Source: Lagopus muta (Eukaryota; Chordata; Aves; Galliformes; Phasianidae). Taken from it: a stretch of 64,000 bases of DNA. Positions 13,693 through 25,125 of this stretch are shown here, one piece after another. The notes under the pieces were generated by a model that was not told the origin of the DNA, did not search any database, and saw only the letters and a list, made by a program, of their open reading frames with translations. Both the position numbers and the translations under genes were made by a program. The DNA lies in assembly GCF_023343835.1 (NCBI RefSeq), contig NC_064436.1, positions 51,621,883-51,685,882 of the forward strand, given 5' to 3'. Each line of letters starts with the position of its first letter. Within the stretch, counting starts at the first letter, position 1.

Positions 13693-13736
13693 TTGAAGAG
13701 AGCACTCTGGGATGATCTTGTTGCAACCTTTCAGTG

Positions 13737-13789
<53 letters not shown>

Positions 13790-14117
13790 TATTACAAAAA
13801 AAAAAAATAAAAAAGGAAATCCTCTTTTTACATTGTCTGATAGCAATAGGGCAAGAAGGAATTATTTTAAACTAAAAGAGAAAAGTTTTAAGTCAGATTT
13901 TAGGAGGACATGCTGTATCCAGAGGATCATGAGTTTGCAGGAGAAGTTTTCTACACCCTGTCCATGCAGACATTCAAGACCAGATTGGCTGGGACTCTGA
14001 GCAACATGGACCTCTAGAGGGTGACAACTCTGCTCATGTCAGAGGGTTTGGAACTAGATGATCTCTGATGTCCCCTCCCACCCAAGACATTCTATGACTC
14101 ACTGATTCTGTGACTCC
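13693..14117 (+). mobile_element. CR1 3' part, plus strand, with A47 inside
   Basis: Sense-strand CR1 from the end of the RT frame (CTTGTTGCAACCTTTCAGTG) through the 3' UTR to the tail (CATTCTATGACTC, GATTCTGTGACTCC). At the position where CR1 normally has a short 'cttaaagg' motif, this copy carries an A run at 13740-13786. A second A-rich block sits at 13796-13814. After these, CR1 resumes in register (GATAGCAATAGGGCAAG). The A runs therefore look like later slippage expansion, not an insertion boundary. Confidence 0.9.
13740..13786. repeat. A47 homopolymer inside CR1
   Basis: Uninterrupted run of 47 A, the longest homopolymer in the window. It lies inside a CR1 whose flanking halves remain collinear. 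Confidence 0.9.
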
Positions 14118-17038
14118 ATTTCTCCCCAGGTCTATATCCAAATGTATTCTTCCAAGGAGATCCCCAAATCCAATGCCCTGGTGCTGTATTGTTTTTGCTC
14201 TCTTCTCCTAGAACACACCCAACCATTTTGTGATCACTGCAGTGAAGAATGTCTCCAACTTTCACACTCTCGATTCCTTCCTATTCTTATTCCAAATTCC
14301 ATTAAAACATTTTTTCTATTTGGCTCCTCAATTATCTGCTCCAGCCTAGCTTTAAAATGAATATATACCTGTTTTTAAAATGAAGATTCTAAATACGTTC
14401 TTGAACATATAATAAATCATTTAATATGTTCTCATGCTATCATGTGTATGATTTCCATCAGTATATAGAGAAAAACATCAAAGACCTAATTTTTGCTTTA
14501 CACATACAACTTCACAGGAGAACCACTCATACTTCCCTTAAATCACTGTTCTCCTGCAAACTGTCAGGATTTGGACACCAGACTAGAAACAACACCTTTT
14601 TATTTATTTATTTTTAATTAAAATGGCAGTATATATAGGCAAATAATATTCCTGACTGCTTAGTCTCAAATAGACTTTGTCTTCTGGGTGACAAAACTCC
14701 CAACAAATTTGAATGAGCATTCGAGGTCATAAATGAATCAAAACTCCAGATTGCATTTATATATACATTTTATTTGTAACATGAATTTTCTATAAGGCTA
14801 TACAACAACTTCACTCTCCCCTTTTGTATTGTGTTGCCATTTCACCTGAAAGGAGGATTAATTTGGTCAGCTACAAGAATACTCTGACAGTGTGCCAAGC
14901 TAAAACAGAAGTTTACATTGTATTTTCTTAGTTTATAATATGTAATCCAGAATTTTCAAGAGCAGAGACAGTTACAAATTTTACTATTTCTTTATAAGGC
15001 ATGAGAAGAACATTGTTACTCATTGGTTACTGCTTTCAATTTATGCCTTCTATTAACAGTTTATGCAAAAAGTTTAATTATTTATTTATTTATAAATAAA
15101 TATAAAATATTTATATTAAAGTTTGTTCCTTTTTGTCACTTTAGTTGCCTTCCAAGAGCATTGTTTTCCAAGGTCTTGTTGGTATACAAAATGCCTGGAC
15201 TTTCATTCTGATAGCGTATATGTCCTTGGTTTCCCAAGTACCTACCACAGTGAAACCTATTTTCTTGGCAGACACAGAAAGCTTTAAAAATCTATACCAT
15301 CTATTCCCTTTTGTCCAAGGATATTTTTTCCTTTTTACTTTGGCTTGTATCTACGAACAGGTGTCATAAGGTGGAAGTAGGCATGTGGCGTCAGTATAGT
15401 GAGGCTGTCACAGGATATGGACTTCCCTCCTCTTTTCCTGCAGAACAGATGTCCTTCACAGTGTTCTGGAGGCCTTCCTATCTCAATCTCATTGATACCT
15501 GACTTTTCAGTGTAATGGCAAGGGTTCTACCAACTTTTGCATAGGCATGCAGCCATCCAGACAGATGGTCCTGGATTCTGGAAGCCAAAAAAACATTTAT
15601 GTGGATGTAATATGTTTTTAAAGGCCATAATCCCAGCTGGTCACCATGAAGTGTCTGTTCAATCTCTGTTCCTGGAGCTATTATTCAGACAATATGCTAC
15701 TGTAACTTTGCCTGTGATTTAATTAATATTTTAAACTCCATTATATAAATTTCACTGCAAACGTATTCATTATATACATACATGCACCCTCACATTCAAA
15801 TGGAATTAATATTTACTTCTGCAACATTTAGCAAGACCAAGTGACTTGATTTATTTAGGACATAATTGTGGGGTGTTTTGTTGTGTTGTTTGTTTTTTTT
15901 TAAACAGTCATTCTACATTCCATATCCTTAGCACATTTAGCTTACATGTACATTATCCATCTTCTACACTTTTGTAATCAATTAAGGTCAAAGTACTCAA
16001 TGTAGAATGGCAAGATTAAGAAAATCAATACATGTCAATATCTATGGCAATTTGAGTCTTTCTTTGCTTAAACTCACTTGAAGAAGGCAGCAACTTTTGT
16101 TATTCTTCATATTTTTAATCAAATAGAACTCACAAAAGGAGATTCTCCACAAATCTCCCTAAGGAATATCGCATTGAATTAGACATGAAGCATTCTCCTG
16201 TTTTTAACACTATAAAATTTACAAAAAGTCATTGGTATAAATCCATCAAAACCTTCAAGAATTTTTCTTTTAGCGATGTAAAGACATGAATTAATCAATC
16301 ATATGTGTAAACACTGAAGCACGTGATCTTGTTGCAGTTTTCACAGCATTTAAAGTTACTCACTTAAGTGAGTTAACTTAAGTTAACATACTTAAGAATG
16401 CAATGATTTCAGTGATTTAGCTAGTTATATACAGAAGGTTCAGAAGTGGGCTGAGATGCGGTAACTTTAAAAATGACTTTTTCATAGAATTCTAATAATT
16501 AAACACTTCAGCTTAGTGGTCATACAAGTAAATCCAAGTACCTTTCAGTTACTTCTTTGCTCTTTCCAAACTGATTTAATGCTAAAAGCTGGAGTAAGTT
16601 CTTAGCATCTGATTAAGCTTTTCCTGATTGGAAAAGAGGTCTTTCCTATGGAAGCCATTATTATGAATAATATTACCATTATTCTGCTTCTAATAATTCC
16701 AAGTTCTCAGAATTCAGTGTGGATGACATAGCAGACCATAACATCTTTCTTAAATTTAAATTAATTTTCCCCAGTTAATTATTTTAATTAAAACCTTCAC
16801 TACTTTATGGTTTGGAATTCCTATAGGAGCTTCCTAACTTTATTGATGATAGTATTAATGAAGATCAGGTTCCCCTCAAAGAGATAAAGATGCGTAAAGC
16901 ACAGCATAAAAGCAAAATAATAAATATCTCATAATAGTTATTTGTTCAACAGGTTAAAATGCACATACTTTCAATGAATGTCAGTTAAAAGTAAATTTCA
17001 ACGTGTAACATTATGAAATACTAGATTTTTTTGTTATA
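14118..17038. other. Unique DNA, no gene seen
   Basis: No transposon or gene is recognised. About 15140-15720 is less AT-rich than average, with several 60-74 codon open frames but no recognisable domain. Two overlapping 16-bp palindromes at 16358-16387 are described separately. Confidence 0.5.
16358..16387. repeat. Two overlapping perfect 16-bp palindromes
   Basis: ACTCACTTAAGTGAGT (16358-16373) and GTTAACTTAAGTTAAC (16372-16387) are each perfectly self-complementary. Both centre on CTTAAG and they overlap by 2 bp. A third CTTAAG lies at 16390-16395. They could extrude short cruciforms or bind dimeric factors; no function is known. Confidence 0.85.
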
Positions 17039-17039
17039 A

Positions 17040-17770
17040 TAAAGTCATAAAATTATTTTGAGTTGGACTAGATGACCTTTAAAGGTCTCTTCCAACTCCC
17101 CAGAAACAAAGAGAAGCTAGATCAGGTTGCACAGAACCCAGTCCATCCTCGCCTTGAATGTCTCGGGGAATAGAGCATCTACTACCTCTCTGATCAACCT
17201 ATTCCAGTTCTCTGCTACTCAGTGTAAAAAACTTTCATTTTTTTAAAATCCAATTAAATCTCCCCTCTTTCAGTTTGTATCCATTTCACCTTCTTCTATC
17301 ACAACAGACCTTGCAAGTAATCTGTTCCCTTGATTTTTTTAGCCCTCTTTTAGATATTGAAAGGCTGCTGTCATGTCTCCCCAGAGCATTCTCATCTCCA
17401 GGCTGATTAGCCCCTACTCTCTCCACCTGTTCTCTTAGAGATGGTGTTCCATTTCTTGGATCACTTCTGCACTGGACACACTCCTGAGGTGTGTGAATAC
17501 ACAGGATGCCGAGGACTCCACAGCACTCCAGGTGAGATCTCACCAGCAGAGTACATCTCTTGACCTGCTGACCATGCTTCTTTTATGCAGCCCTGGATAC
17601 AACTAGCTTTCTGGGCTGCAATAGCCCATTGCTTATTCACATCCAGCTTACCATCTACTAGTACCCCCAAGTTCTTTTGTGGCAGAGCTGCATTCAAACC
17701 TTTTATACTGCAACTTGTACTGACAGTGGGAGTTTCCACAACCCAGATGCAAGACCTTGCACTTAGATTT
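17040..17770 (-). mobile_element. CR1 LINE, outer host copy, 3' portion (minus)
   Basis: A minus-strand CR1 running from its 3' tail (GTCATAAAATTATTTTGAG) through the 3' UTR into the RT frame. A plus-strand CR1 interrupts it at 17770, and it resumes at 18328. The RT C-terminal part is readable on the minus strand at 17461-17739, with LGVLVDGKLDVNKQ and AAQKASCIQGCIK. The segment at 17060-17098 appears inverted relative to the rest of the element. Confidence 0.9.
17461..17739 (-). pseudogene. CR1 RT C-terminal fragment (outer copy)
   Basis: An open frame of 92 codons from the C-terminal third of CR1 ORF2, the reverse transcriptase that copies CR1 RNA at the target site. The conserved block LGVLVDGKLDVNKQ followed by AAQKASCIQGCIK sits around residues 25-53. 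Farther on, the usual 'lysine/arginine-rich then [13 protein letters not shown]' region is scrambled (EAWSAGQEMYSAGEISPGVL), showing frameshift decay. It lacks the RT catalytic core and cannot be functional. Confidence 0.8.
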
Positions 17771-18332
17771 CTCCTTCAGGAGAGGGAGGGCCAGCAGAGA
17801 AAGGGAGGTGATTGTCCCTCTCTACTCTGCCCTCATGAGCCCCCAACTGGTGTACTGCAAAATGTGGAGCTGCTGGAGAGGGCCAAGAGGAGGACCACAA
17901 ACACAATCAGAGGGCTGGAGCATCTCCCCTATGAAGACAGGCTGCTCAGCCTGGAGAAGGCTACATGGAGACCTCACTGCAACTTTCCAGTTTTTAAAAG
18001 GCAATTATTAACAGGAGCAGAATCAACTTCTTACAAGTGTAGACAGTAATAGAACAAGGGGAAGTGGTTTTAAGTTGAAGGAGGGAAGATTTGGATTGGA
18101 TAACAGGGAAAAGTTCTTAACCAAGAGAGTGGCAAAGTGCTGGAACAGGCTGCCCAGAGATGTTGTGGATGCCCCATCCATGGAGGTGCTTAAGATCAGG
18201 TTGTACGGGACTCTCGGCAACCTGGACTAGTATCAGATCTGGAGGTTGATGGCCCTACTTGTGGCAGGGAGTTATAACTTCACAATCCTTGGGATCTCTT
18301 TCAAATCAAGCCATTCTACAATTCTATGATTT
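17771..18332 (+). mobile_element. CR1 LINE inserted in an older minus CR1
   Basis: Sense-strand CR1 3' part: RT C-terminus (GTGATTGTCCCTCTCTACTC), then 3' UTR (CTGGAACAGGCTGCCCAGAG), then the tail (CATTCTACAATTCTATGATT). It splits a minus-strand CR1. The left flank reads CTTAGATTT and the right flank reads GATTTGTTGAACATCC, so GATTT is present at 17766-17770 and 18328-18332. Joining the flanks restores a collinear outer CR1. The GATTT copy on the right may partly belong to the element's own tail. Confidence 0.9.
17775..18011 (+). pseudogene. CR1 RT C-terminal fragment (inner copy)
   Basis: Two overlapping plus frames read as the end of CR1 ORF2: [18 protein letters not shown] in one frame, then ERAKRRTTNTIRGLEHLPYE in another. 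A frameshift near 17860 separates them. The RT catalytic domain is absent. This is the usual 5' truncation of CR1 copies. Confidence 0.8.
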
Positions 18333-18465
18333 GTTGAACATCCTGAGTTTTTTCTGAGCTTACTGTTCAAAATTGGGTATGTTCCTCAAGGATGACAACT
18401 GCACCATGAAGTTTGGCATCACACACAAAATTGCTGAGTGCACTTGATCCCACTATCATTAAATC
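18333..18465 (-). mobile_element. CR1 LINE, outer host copy, 5'-ward portion (minus)
   Basis: Continuation of the minus CR1 beyond the inserted plus copy: TTGTTGAACATCCTGAG, then AAATTGCTGAGTGCAC and TTGATCCCACTATCATT. These correspond to the RT region near the FADDTK-type catalytic motif. It ends near 18465 by truncation. Confidence 0.82.
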
Positions 18466-18604
18466 ACAAAAAAATCTCTTTCTCTATACTGTATTTTGAA
18501 GCATAAGCTTGCCATAGAAAGCTGAAGGGAGGAATCAAACTTTGAGAACTTGTTTAAAGAATGTGAAAACTTAATTTCCTACAAATAGCAAAAAATTTGG
18601 TTAA

Positions 18605-19069
18605 TGGCTTGGCTTCAGTTAAGACTATATTAACAGCACACTGACCTTTCATCACTTAATAAGAACAACTAAAAACACACCCATAACTAACCAGATCACT
18701 TGAAAGAGTAAAGACTGCTTTTATGGTACAGCAGCATGAGGCAAGGCAGAGACAGAACAGGTACCCTGAATTAGTCTAAGAGTTATTTCATACCACATGA
18801 CATCATGCAGGCAGCTATAAAGCTGTGGGGAGTCTGTCACAGGCTGAGTTGCTGGTTATCATTTATCTGGAAGTAATTGCATTGCAGTTACTTATGTATC
18901 TATATCATTATCATTTTCTTTCCTTTTCTTTTTTTGTCTTAGTGAATTGCTTTTATCTCAACTTGTGAGTTCTAATTTGCTTCCAATTCTTTTCCTCATT
19001 CCCTTTGGGAGTAAGGAGTGAGCAAATGGCTGTGTGGTACTTAGTTGCCTGATGGGTTAAACCACAATA
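18605..19069 (+). mobile_element. Diverged solo LTR, type A
   Basis: A decayed long terminal repeat of an endogenous retrovirus in plus orientation. The start (TGGCTTGGCTTCAG) parallels the intact type-A start TGTCCTGATTTCAT at 47106. Internal landmarks are shared with the 47.1 kb copy: TACCACATGACATCATG, AAAGCT with a TATAAAG-like box near 18818, a T-rich stretch, and the end CTTAGTTGCCTGATGGGTTAAACCACAATA. No matching 5-bp flanks are seen. No internal retroviral genes accompany it. Confidence 0.78.
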
Positions 19070-22000
19070 GAAAGCAAATAAACAAACCTGAAGGTTTCCC
19101 ACACGGCTTCATTACTATAGATGTAGTACTTATATGACAGTATTTAGTTTTAAGATTACCACAAACCTCTAGCTAAAATAAATGGATTTCTAGAAATGAA
19201 GGACATGACCTTCCCACCATTTTATTTTCATAGCATCACAGACAACAGCTGCCATTTATATTTAAGAGCATAGCTTATCCCTAGAGGCATGTAATAAAAA
19301 CAGTGACTGCATAACAAATTTGTACCCATGATGGTATAATTGCCATGAAAAGAAAAGACAATACCAAAATAAAGATCAGCCATGGAAAAATACAATAATG
19401 GCCTGTAACCAGACAAATACAAGTCTTCCAGAGGGAATAAAAAATGGAAAAGACTGCAATTTTCAGACATCGCTGGCAATTATTTGATTATATGGTATCA
19501 ACAGAAAATTTATTTGGAAAGAAATCAATCCATCTAGCTTTGTTTCATAATATTTTCACTTCATTATCATCATCTCTGGATTATCAACAAAAAATCTCAG
19601 CCAGTGCTAAAATATTTTGATGAAATACTTTCACAGGTAGTCCACCAGGACACCTTCAGCAACCGTATATGAATCCAAATAAACAAAGTTGTTTCCCTTA
19701 AGTTTTGGCTTTAGAGTCCAGAGTAAACATGTTTAAACTGAAAGCAGGTAAGGACTACAGATGTTCATGATTTTGTGTAACACATTTTTCAGATCATTAA
19801 AAGTGTGCATGGTGTATGTTGTGGCAAAATTTGGCATTAAGTATATTATAGAAGTCACGGGACAGAGTAGTGCTTTCAGCTCTTGTTAAGTTCAAGCAAT
19901 TTGTCACTGTGCTATAAGCCTGCAACTATTAACATAATGTTGAATTATGCTTCTTTATAGAGTTTTATGACAACTATTTACTGTTGCTGTTTGTTTAATG
20001 GAAGATTAAAAATAGAAAAATGATATAAGTGAATGAAGAAATGACAGTAAAAAAAATTGATAAATCACCTCTACTCAGCAGACACACTCCAACATATTTT
20101 GCTAAAAGATGCTAACAGGAGAGTCATGTTGAAAAAAAAACATCCAGGTGTTCAGAAGAGATGACTGCCAACAAGAAAGTTAATTACTTCTCCATTTAAG
20201 GAATTCTTGCCATTGTTTGCGTTCAAGAGTGCTCATTGTCTTGATTTTGTTCCTCCTGATTAAAGTTAGTTGCCAGTTACCATGCTTGCACTTACACTGC
20301 ATAACTGAAAGTTGGTAAACTGCTGCATTGAGAAACAATGGATAGCATTGCTGGTCATACTGGAAATCATATTTCAATCCTGCTCTTTTAATCTACTAAA
20401 ACAGCATTCCTGAACATAATTTTATTGAGAAAACCTACACATGAAACACTGGAACTACTGACACCTATACTTCTGTACCACTGAGAACCATCCCAGATCA
20501 GAAATAGAGACTGTAAGTATAATACTTCTAGAATTGAACTATTTCCAATGAACCATTTACTCTGACTTAAAGAGCAGAAAAAAGAATATCTTGAGTCCCA
20601 TATTTTCCTTTTCATATGAACTCATAAAACCAAACCTCTAGAATTGTGTCATATTTCTAATACTAATTTGAATTTGCTTTGTTTCCCGTTTCCACTTTGC
20701 GATTTCATCTCTAGTAGAAAAAAAAAAGAGTCATAGTTTATAAGTGTTTCTTTTCTGAGAAGAAACAATAAAGTTAACTTCGAATAACCTTCTAATTAGG
20801 GTATTCTTGCTTCTTGCTTAACAGTTTTGCAGAGAAAGTGGACTCTGGAGATAAAATCATATGGCATGTGTAAGACTAGTACCTATTAGTCTATTGCTTC
20901 CTGAAAGTAGTCTCTGGTATCAATCATTATGTAACATTATTAGTGACTATTTTAGTAGGGTTATATACGCTAACACAACACTGACTAGAAAGAAGTATTC
21001 CAGCACATTGGCATATTTTTGCTTTGAAAGCAGTAGCAAAATCTTATGAAAATTATTTTTAAGTTCTTTAAATCATTTATTGCATAGTTGCATTTCCTTT
21101 CTCTATGTATAGTTCAGGTTTAGCAGTCATTATTGTGTCAGTAATAATGGGTTGTCCAGGCACATTAATGAGCTCACAGCAATCTGGGTGTTTTGTAGTA
21201 ACGTGGCTTTTACATGATCCTCTGGGATGAGTAACACACTCTTACTGAGCATTTTATTTAGTATGCTGATGGTTGTTCCATGGTAGTTACTGTCTTTTCA
21301 ACAACTAAAACTTTCTTGATTGTATTTCTGGTAGAAATTCCTGAAATGACAGGATTAGTAATTTCTCTGTGATTCTATACCCCTGAAGTGAAGAAGAAAC
21401 AACCTAGTTTTTATTTCAGTGCTTCATAAGACATGTAACTAGTACAGAAGGCTAGATTACTAGTATGACATTCTGTTGGGAAAATCATTTTTAGGAGGAA
21501 TGCTGCCAGGCACGTATATGACGTGGGACTTCATGACTGTTTAAAACTGAGAAGTAATTTAATAAGCAATGCTGCTACTGAAAGAAATATCATTAAAAAA
21601 GTTTGGCATGGATTTTCTAATTAATACTCCTGTGCTTGAAAAGACTGAGGATGAGTGGTGAGAGAACTTACTAATATAAAATATAGGCAATGACACAAAC
21701 TGCGAAGTTGCCCATTAAATAGGGTCCACTGCCATGGGGAAATGATTCCCAAAATTTCGTATTGTAATATTAGCTAACAAATCATTTCAGTGAGCAGAAG
21801 GCTGTGTTTTGAAATGTACAGTCAGGATATACTGAACTTTCAAGCAGTGCACATGTATGTGAAAACGTACGGCAGATATGATAACCAGAAGGAGCCTGGG
21901 CATCATCATTCCTCTACTGAGAGGATAAAAATAATATTTAAAAAGAACAAGAACACCTGTGTATTTGCTTATGTTGTGCGATTTTCACAGATTCTATCTA

Positions 22001-22360
22001 AACATTCCCAAATACAGCAGTCCCTATGAAGACTGACCATAGGTCTTCCCTTAATATGACTATTATGTGACTGTTAAGTTTGGACTAAAACAAACAAACA
22101 AAAAAGATATTGGTAGTTTTGTTATTTAAACACATCACAAAAATACACACATACATACTATTTCCCTCTTCTCTTATATGGTTTCATGTGCTTATGAAAG
22201 AATTCACTTCAGAGTACTCAGTTCTGAGGAAACTAACAATTTGCATTTCCATGAGCAACGCAGGTTTTAAATGAGAAGTATAAGGATAAGAACTCAGCTT
22301 TCTTGTAATAATAGAAGTCTGGATCTCTCCAACATTTTTGGACTGCATTCTTTTCAATTA
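19070..22360. other. Unique AT-rich DNA
   Basis: No repeat family or gene is recognised. Open frames are at most 83 codons. Confidence 0.55.
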
Positions 22361-22471
22361 TATATTTTTTTTGTTTTTTTTGTTTTTTGTTTTTTTTTTT
22401 GTTTGTTTTTGTTTGTTTTTTGTTTTTTTTTTTGTTTGTTTGTTTTTTGTTTTGGGTTTTTTTTTTTTTAA
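22361..22471. repeat. T-rich (TTTTG)n tract
   Basis: A 110-bp run of T with scattered G. On the minus strand it is an A-rich tail-like tract. Similar tracts occur at 45170-45250 and 57454-57502. Confidence 0.85.
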
Positions 22472-22563
22472 ATGTAGTGACAAACCTGTCATATAACAGT
22501 TGATTTCATGGTGATTCAGTCCTTCGGTTCACAATCCATACTTAAGGCTTTATTTGATAAATA

Positions 22564-22720
22564 CACAGCTCTCCAGATGTAATACCTCCTATTTATTTCC
22601 ATGTCAATTACAACAATACAATGAGCACAATAACAATATTTGACAGATCTCATACTCAGCTATAAAACAATTTTTCAACAGTGTCACCACCATTTTCATA
22701 AGCAGTGAGCTAGATTAAGT
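22564..22720 (-). mobile_element. Galluhop-like mariner, one end only
   Basis: About 155 bp matching the left end of the mariner copies at 10.2 and 61.9 kb: GTAATACCTCCTATTTATTT, then GAGCACAATAACAATATTTG and GTCACCACCATTTTCATAA. The homology ends in the middle of the element and no second terminus follows, so this is a truncated copy. Confidence 0.8.
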
Positions 22721-22970
22721 CGCAAATCACATGAGAAAGATGATACACTGAAAAACTAGGAAAACTGCTTAGTCAGGTAGGAAAAACAGCTATGTTGGAC
22801 AAGTAGCAATCTTTTAGGAATACGTTCATGTAACACAAGGTTATGCTGAACCAGTTCAGCCTACACTGCAGAAACTCACCTACCAGTCTTCCTCTGTATC
22901 ACAAAATACTCACCATGAAGAGATGCCAAACTGGATTAAAGTTTCAGCAGTTAAAACAGAATTACGTAAC

Positions 22971-23329
22971 ATAAAATGATGGGAAAGCACAGCAACTATA
23001 GCAGAGTAACAAAGCCACAGCAAGCAAGGATATGCTCAAATGCAACAGCTATGGTCACAGAAACAAACAAAAAAAAAAACCTACTTACCCTTAGAAGGCA
23101 TCAAGCACACAGAGATCCGACCCTCCACTCCTACTCCTACTCCCCCCCAGCAAGACACCCACACCTCCACTGCCAACCCTTAAATGAGGTCTGGGAAGGG
23201 GTGGAGCCAGGACACACACCTTCTGGTCAGTCAACTGAATTGCATGCACCTGAGCTCCTCTGGGTTGGTCCTGCCTTCCCACAAGGTGCTCAATCACTGT
23301 TTCAAGCCATGACTTGCATTTCCACTACA
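22971..23329 (-). mobile_element. Solo LTR, type C, diverged copy
   Basis: On the minus strand it starts TGTAGTGGAAATGC, like the other two type-C LTRs (TGTATGGG). It shares the central TTAAATGAGGTCTGG..GGTGGAGCCAGG block and the TACTTACCC block. Exact 5-bp flanks GTAAC lie at 22966-22970 and 23330-23334. The plus-left end reads AT where TG is expected, probably by mutation. It is clearly more diverged than the copies at 24.8 and 61.6 kb. The 135-codon plus frame across it is antisense noise. Confidence 0.65.
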
Positions 23330-23334
23330 GTAAC

Positions 23335-24796
23335 AAATCTCAATAACTTGCCAGCAAAACTCTTATTCCAGAATAAACTCTGATGAATGTTTATATTAAA
23401 CATTTTACCTTTAACTCCTTTATTAAAACTTACTAAAAAAACTTATTATAAATACAATAATCTGCATTAAATTGTGTACTATTGAAAGAAAAATCTGTAT
23501 TTCTATTTTCCCAAGCTTGCAATATTGCTTTATTTTCAATTTATTAAGAAAAAACAGATATAGTAAAGAAACAATTTAAAAACCTTTAAAGTTCTTCCAG
23601 ACTGAGGTATTGCGTCCTGTTCTCCAGCAGAACAACAGCTTGTCTGGGAGTTCTGATATTGAGGATTACATTAAAAATTCTTGAATTTAATTCAGGAAAA
23701 TTGTATATTTTTATTTGGAATTTTCAAAGAAATTTTATTTTTCCCTGTGAATTTTTTTCTGACCAGTAAGTCAATCATTGCTGTTTAAATATGAATGCTA
23801 ATTTTTAAAATACTTTTTTATTTACCAATTCCTGAATTAGTTGCCTGCCTATCTCTAACCCTTATAAAGGAGTATCTGATAGCTCTCCAAGAGAAAGACC
23901 CACCACCAGCCTTCCTTCTTTACTGTTACTGTCTGAGTGATGAACAGCATCAGTATAATTCCTGGAAGTTTAGTCATCTTCAACAGCTCTCATAGTGAGA
24001 TCTTCAAGATGCTTTATCTCAAATACAGAACATGATATTCAGTGGAAAGCAATCTGTAGCACATTCACAGATGCTATTCATTCAGTTTGACATAATTAAC
24101 TTTTTTTTTTGTGCTCCAAGTTTGGGGACAAGTTACGGTTAGCTTTGACACATTCATTAATGGGACTTTAAAACCTGATTGTCATAGAAAAAGAGAAAAG
24201 CTGTGATTCATCTAAATGTGCAAAAAAGCACAGTGCAAAAACAATCAAAGTTCCTCCAACAGACTTATACAGTATTGTGATGGAACTTGGCTATGACTCA
24301 ACTAAGCTCTATGCACTGGCAAAGATACTCCAACATACATCCACTCAACAGTAGAAGCTCTACAGCTCATTCACTTCTGATTTGGAATTATACTTTCTCT
24401 AGGAATTACTATTTGGATTATGTGATCCTTTCTTGTAAAATAATCTGCAGCAGTTTTGTTGCCTTTAAATCTTCCACTAAAAAACACAGCTAGACGAACG
24501 CCAAAACTGTTTTTACAGAAGAATAATAACTGGAGGTACAGTACTTAGGAATAACCAAGAAGGAGGAAATAATAAAACAGAATAAAAAAGTTAAAATGTT
24601 GAAAGTAGGGTAACCTAAAGGAAAGGAAAATTTAATTTACCAAAGGAAATTGGATGGAAAGATGAAATTCAATGGTCCTAAGAAGCCAGTTGCCAAGCAG
24701 AAAGATCAAAAGGGGAAAAATATAATGATATTCATAGCTGAGAGAAAAGGCTGCAACTGAATGTTGTTAAACATCGGAGCAGACTGAGCAGAATGT
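23335..24796. other. Unique AT-rich DNA
   Basis: No gene, repeat or RNA is recognised. Confidence 0.55.
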
Positions 24797-24801
24797 ACTG
24801 G

Positions 24802-25125
24802 TGTATAATCAATGAATATTAAGATGTTATAATTATGAAATAAACAAGAGAGTTAGGCAAAGCAAATTATAATAACAAAAGAGAATAGATAGAAAGCTTA
24901 CCCAAATCCTAGACTCACTTAGGAAACTCCAGCAGAGGGGATCTCCAAAAGAGATTCTTCCCCGCTGGTACCAGCTCTTAAATGTGTCTAGGAGATGTGG
25001 AGCCAGATTCCACACCTTCCTGCAGCACAGGTGAATTTCCCTCACCTGTACTTCCGTGGCTGACTCATTGCTCACCTCAGGTGATCAATCAGAGGTTCAG
25101 GCTATGATTCAGCAGTTCCCATACA
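24802..25125 (-). mobile_element. Solo LTR, type C, with 5-bp TSD ACTGG
   Basis: A 324-bp LTR in minus orientation, TG...CA ended, flanked by exact ACTGG at 24797-24801 and 25126-25130. A 5-bp duplication is typical of ERVL-class avian elements, though not exclusive to them. On the minus strand it begins TGTATGGGAACTGCTG. It has an AP-1-like TGAGTCA near 25063-25069 and a TATA-like TTTAAGAGC about 100 bp farther on. No gag, pol or env sequence is attached, so it is a solo LTR left by recombination. Confidence 0.85.

Noticed and set aside
13734..14000. Plus frame rich in lysine
   Set aside because: It is the translation of the A47 run inside a CR1, not a protein.
17585..18049. 154-codon plus frame, the longest in the window
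   Set aside because: It runs across the CR1-in-CR1 junction, mixing antisense text of the outer copy with sense text of the inner copy.
18605..19069. Matching 5-bp target-site duplication around the diverged type-A LTR
   Set aside because: The flanks (GTTAA-like at left, GAAAG at right) do not match; the boundary or the duplication has decayed.
22976..23383. 135-codon plus open frame
   Set aside because: It lies almost wholly within, and antisense to, the type-C solo LTR at 22971-23329.
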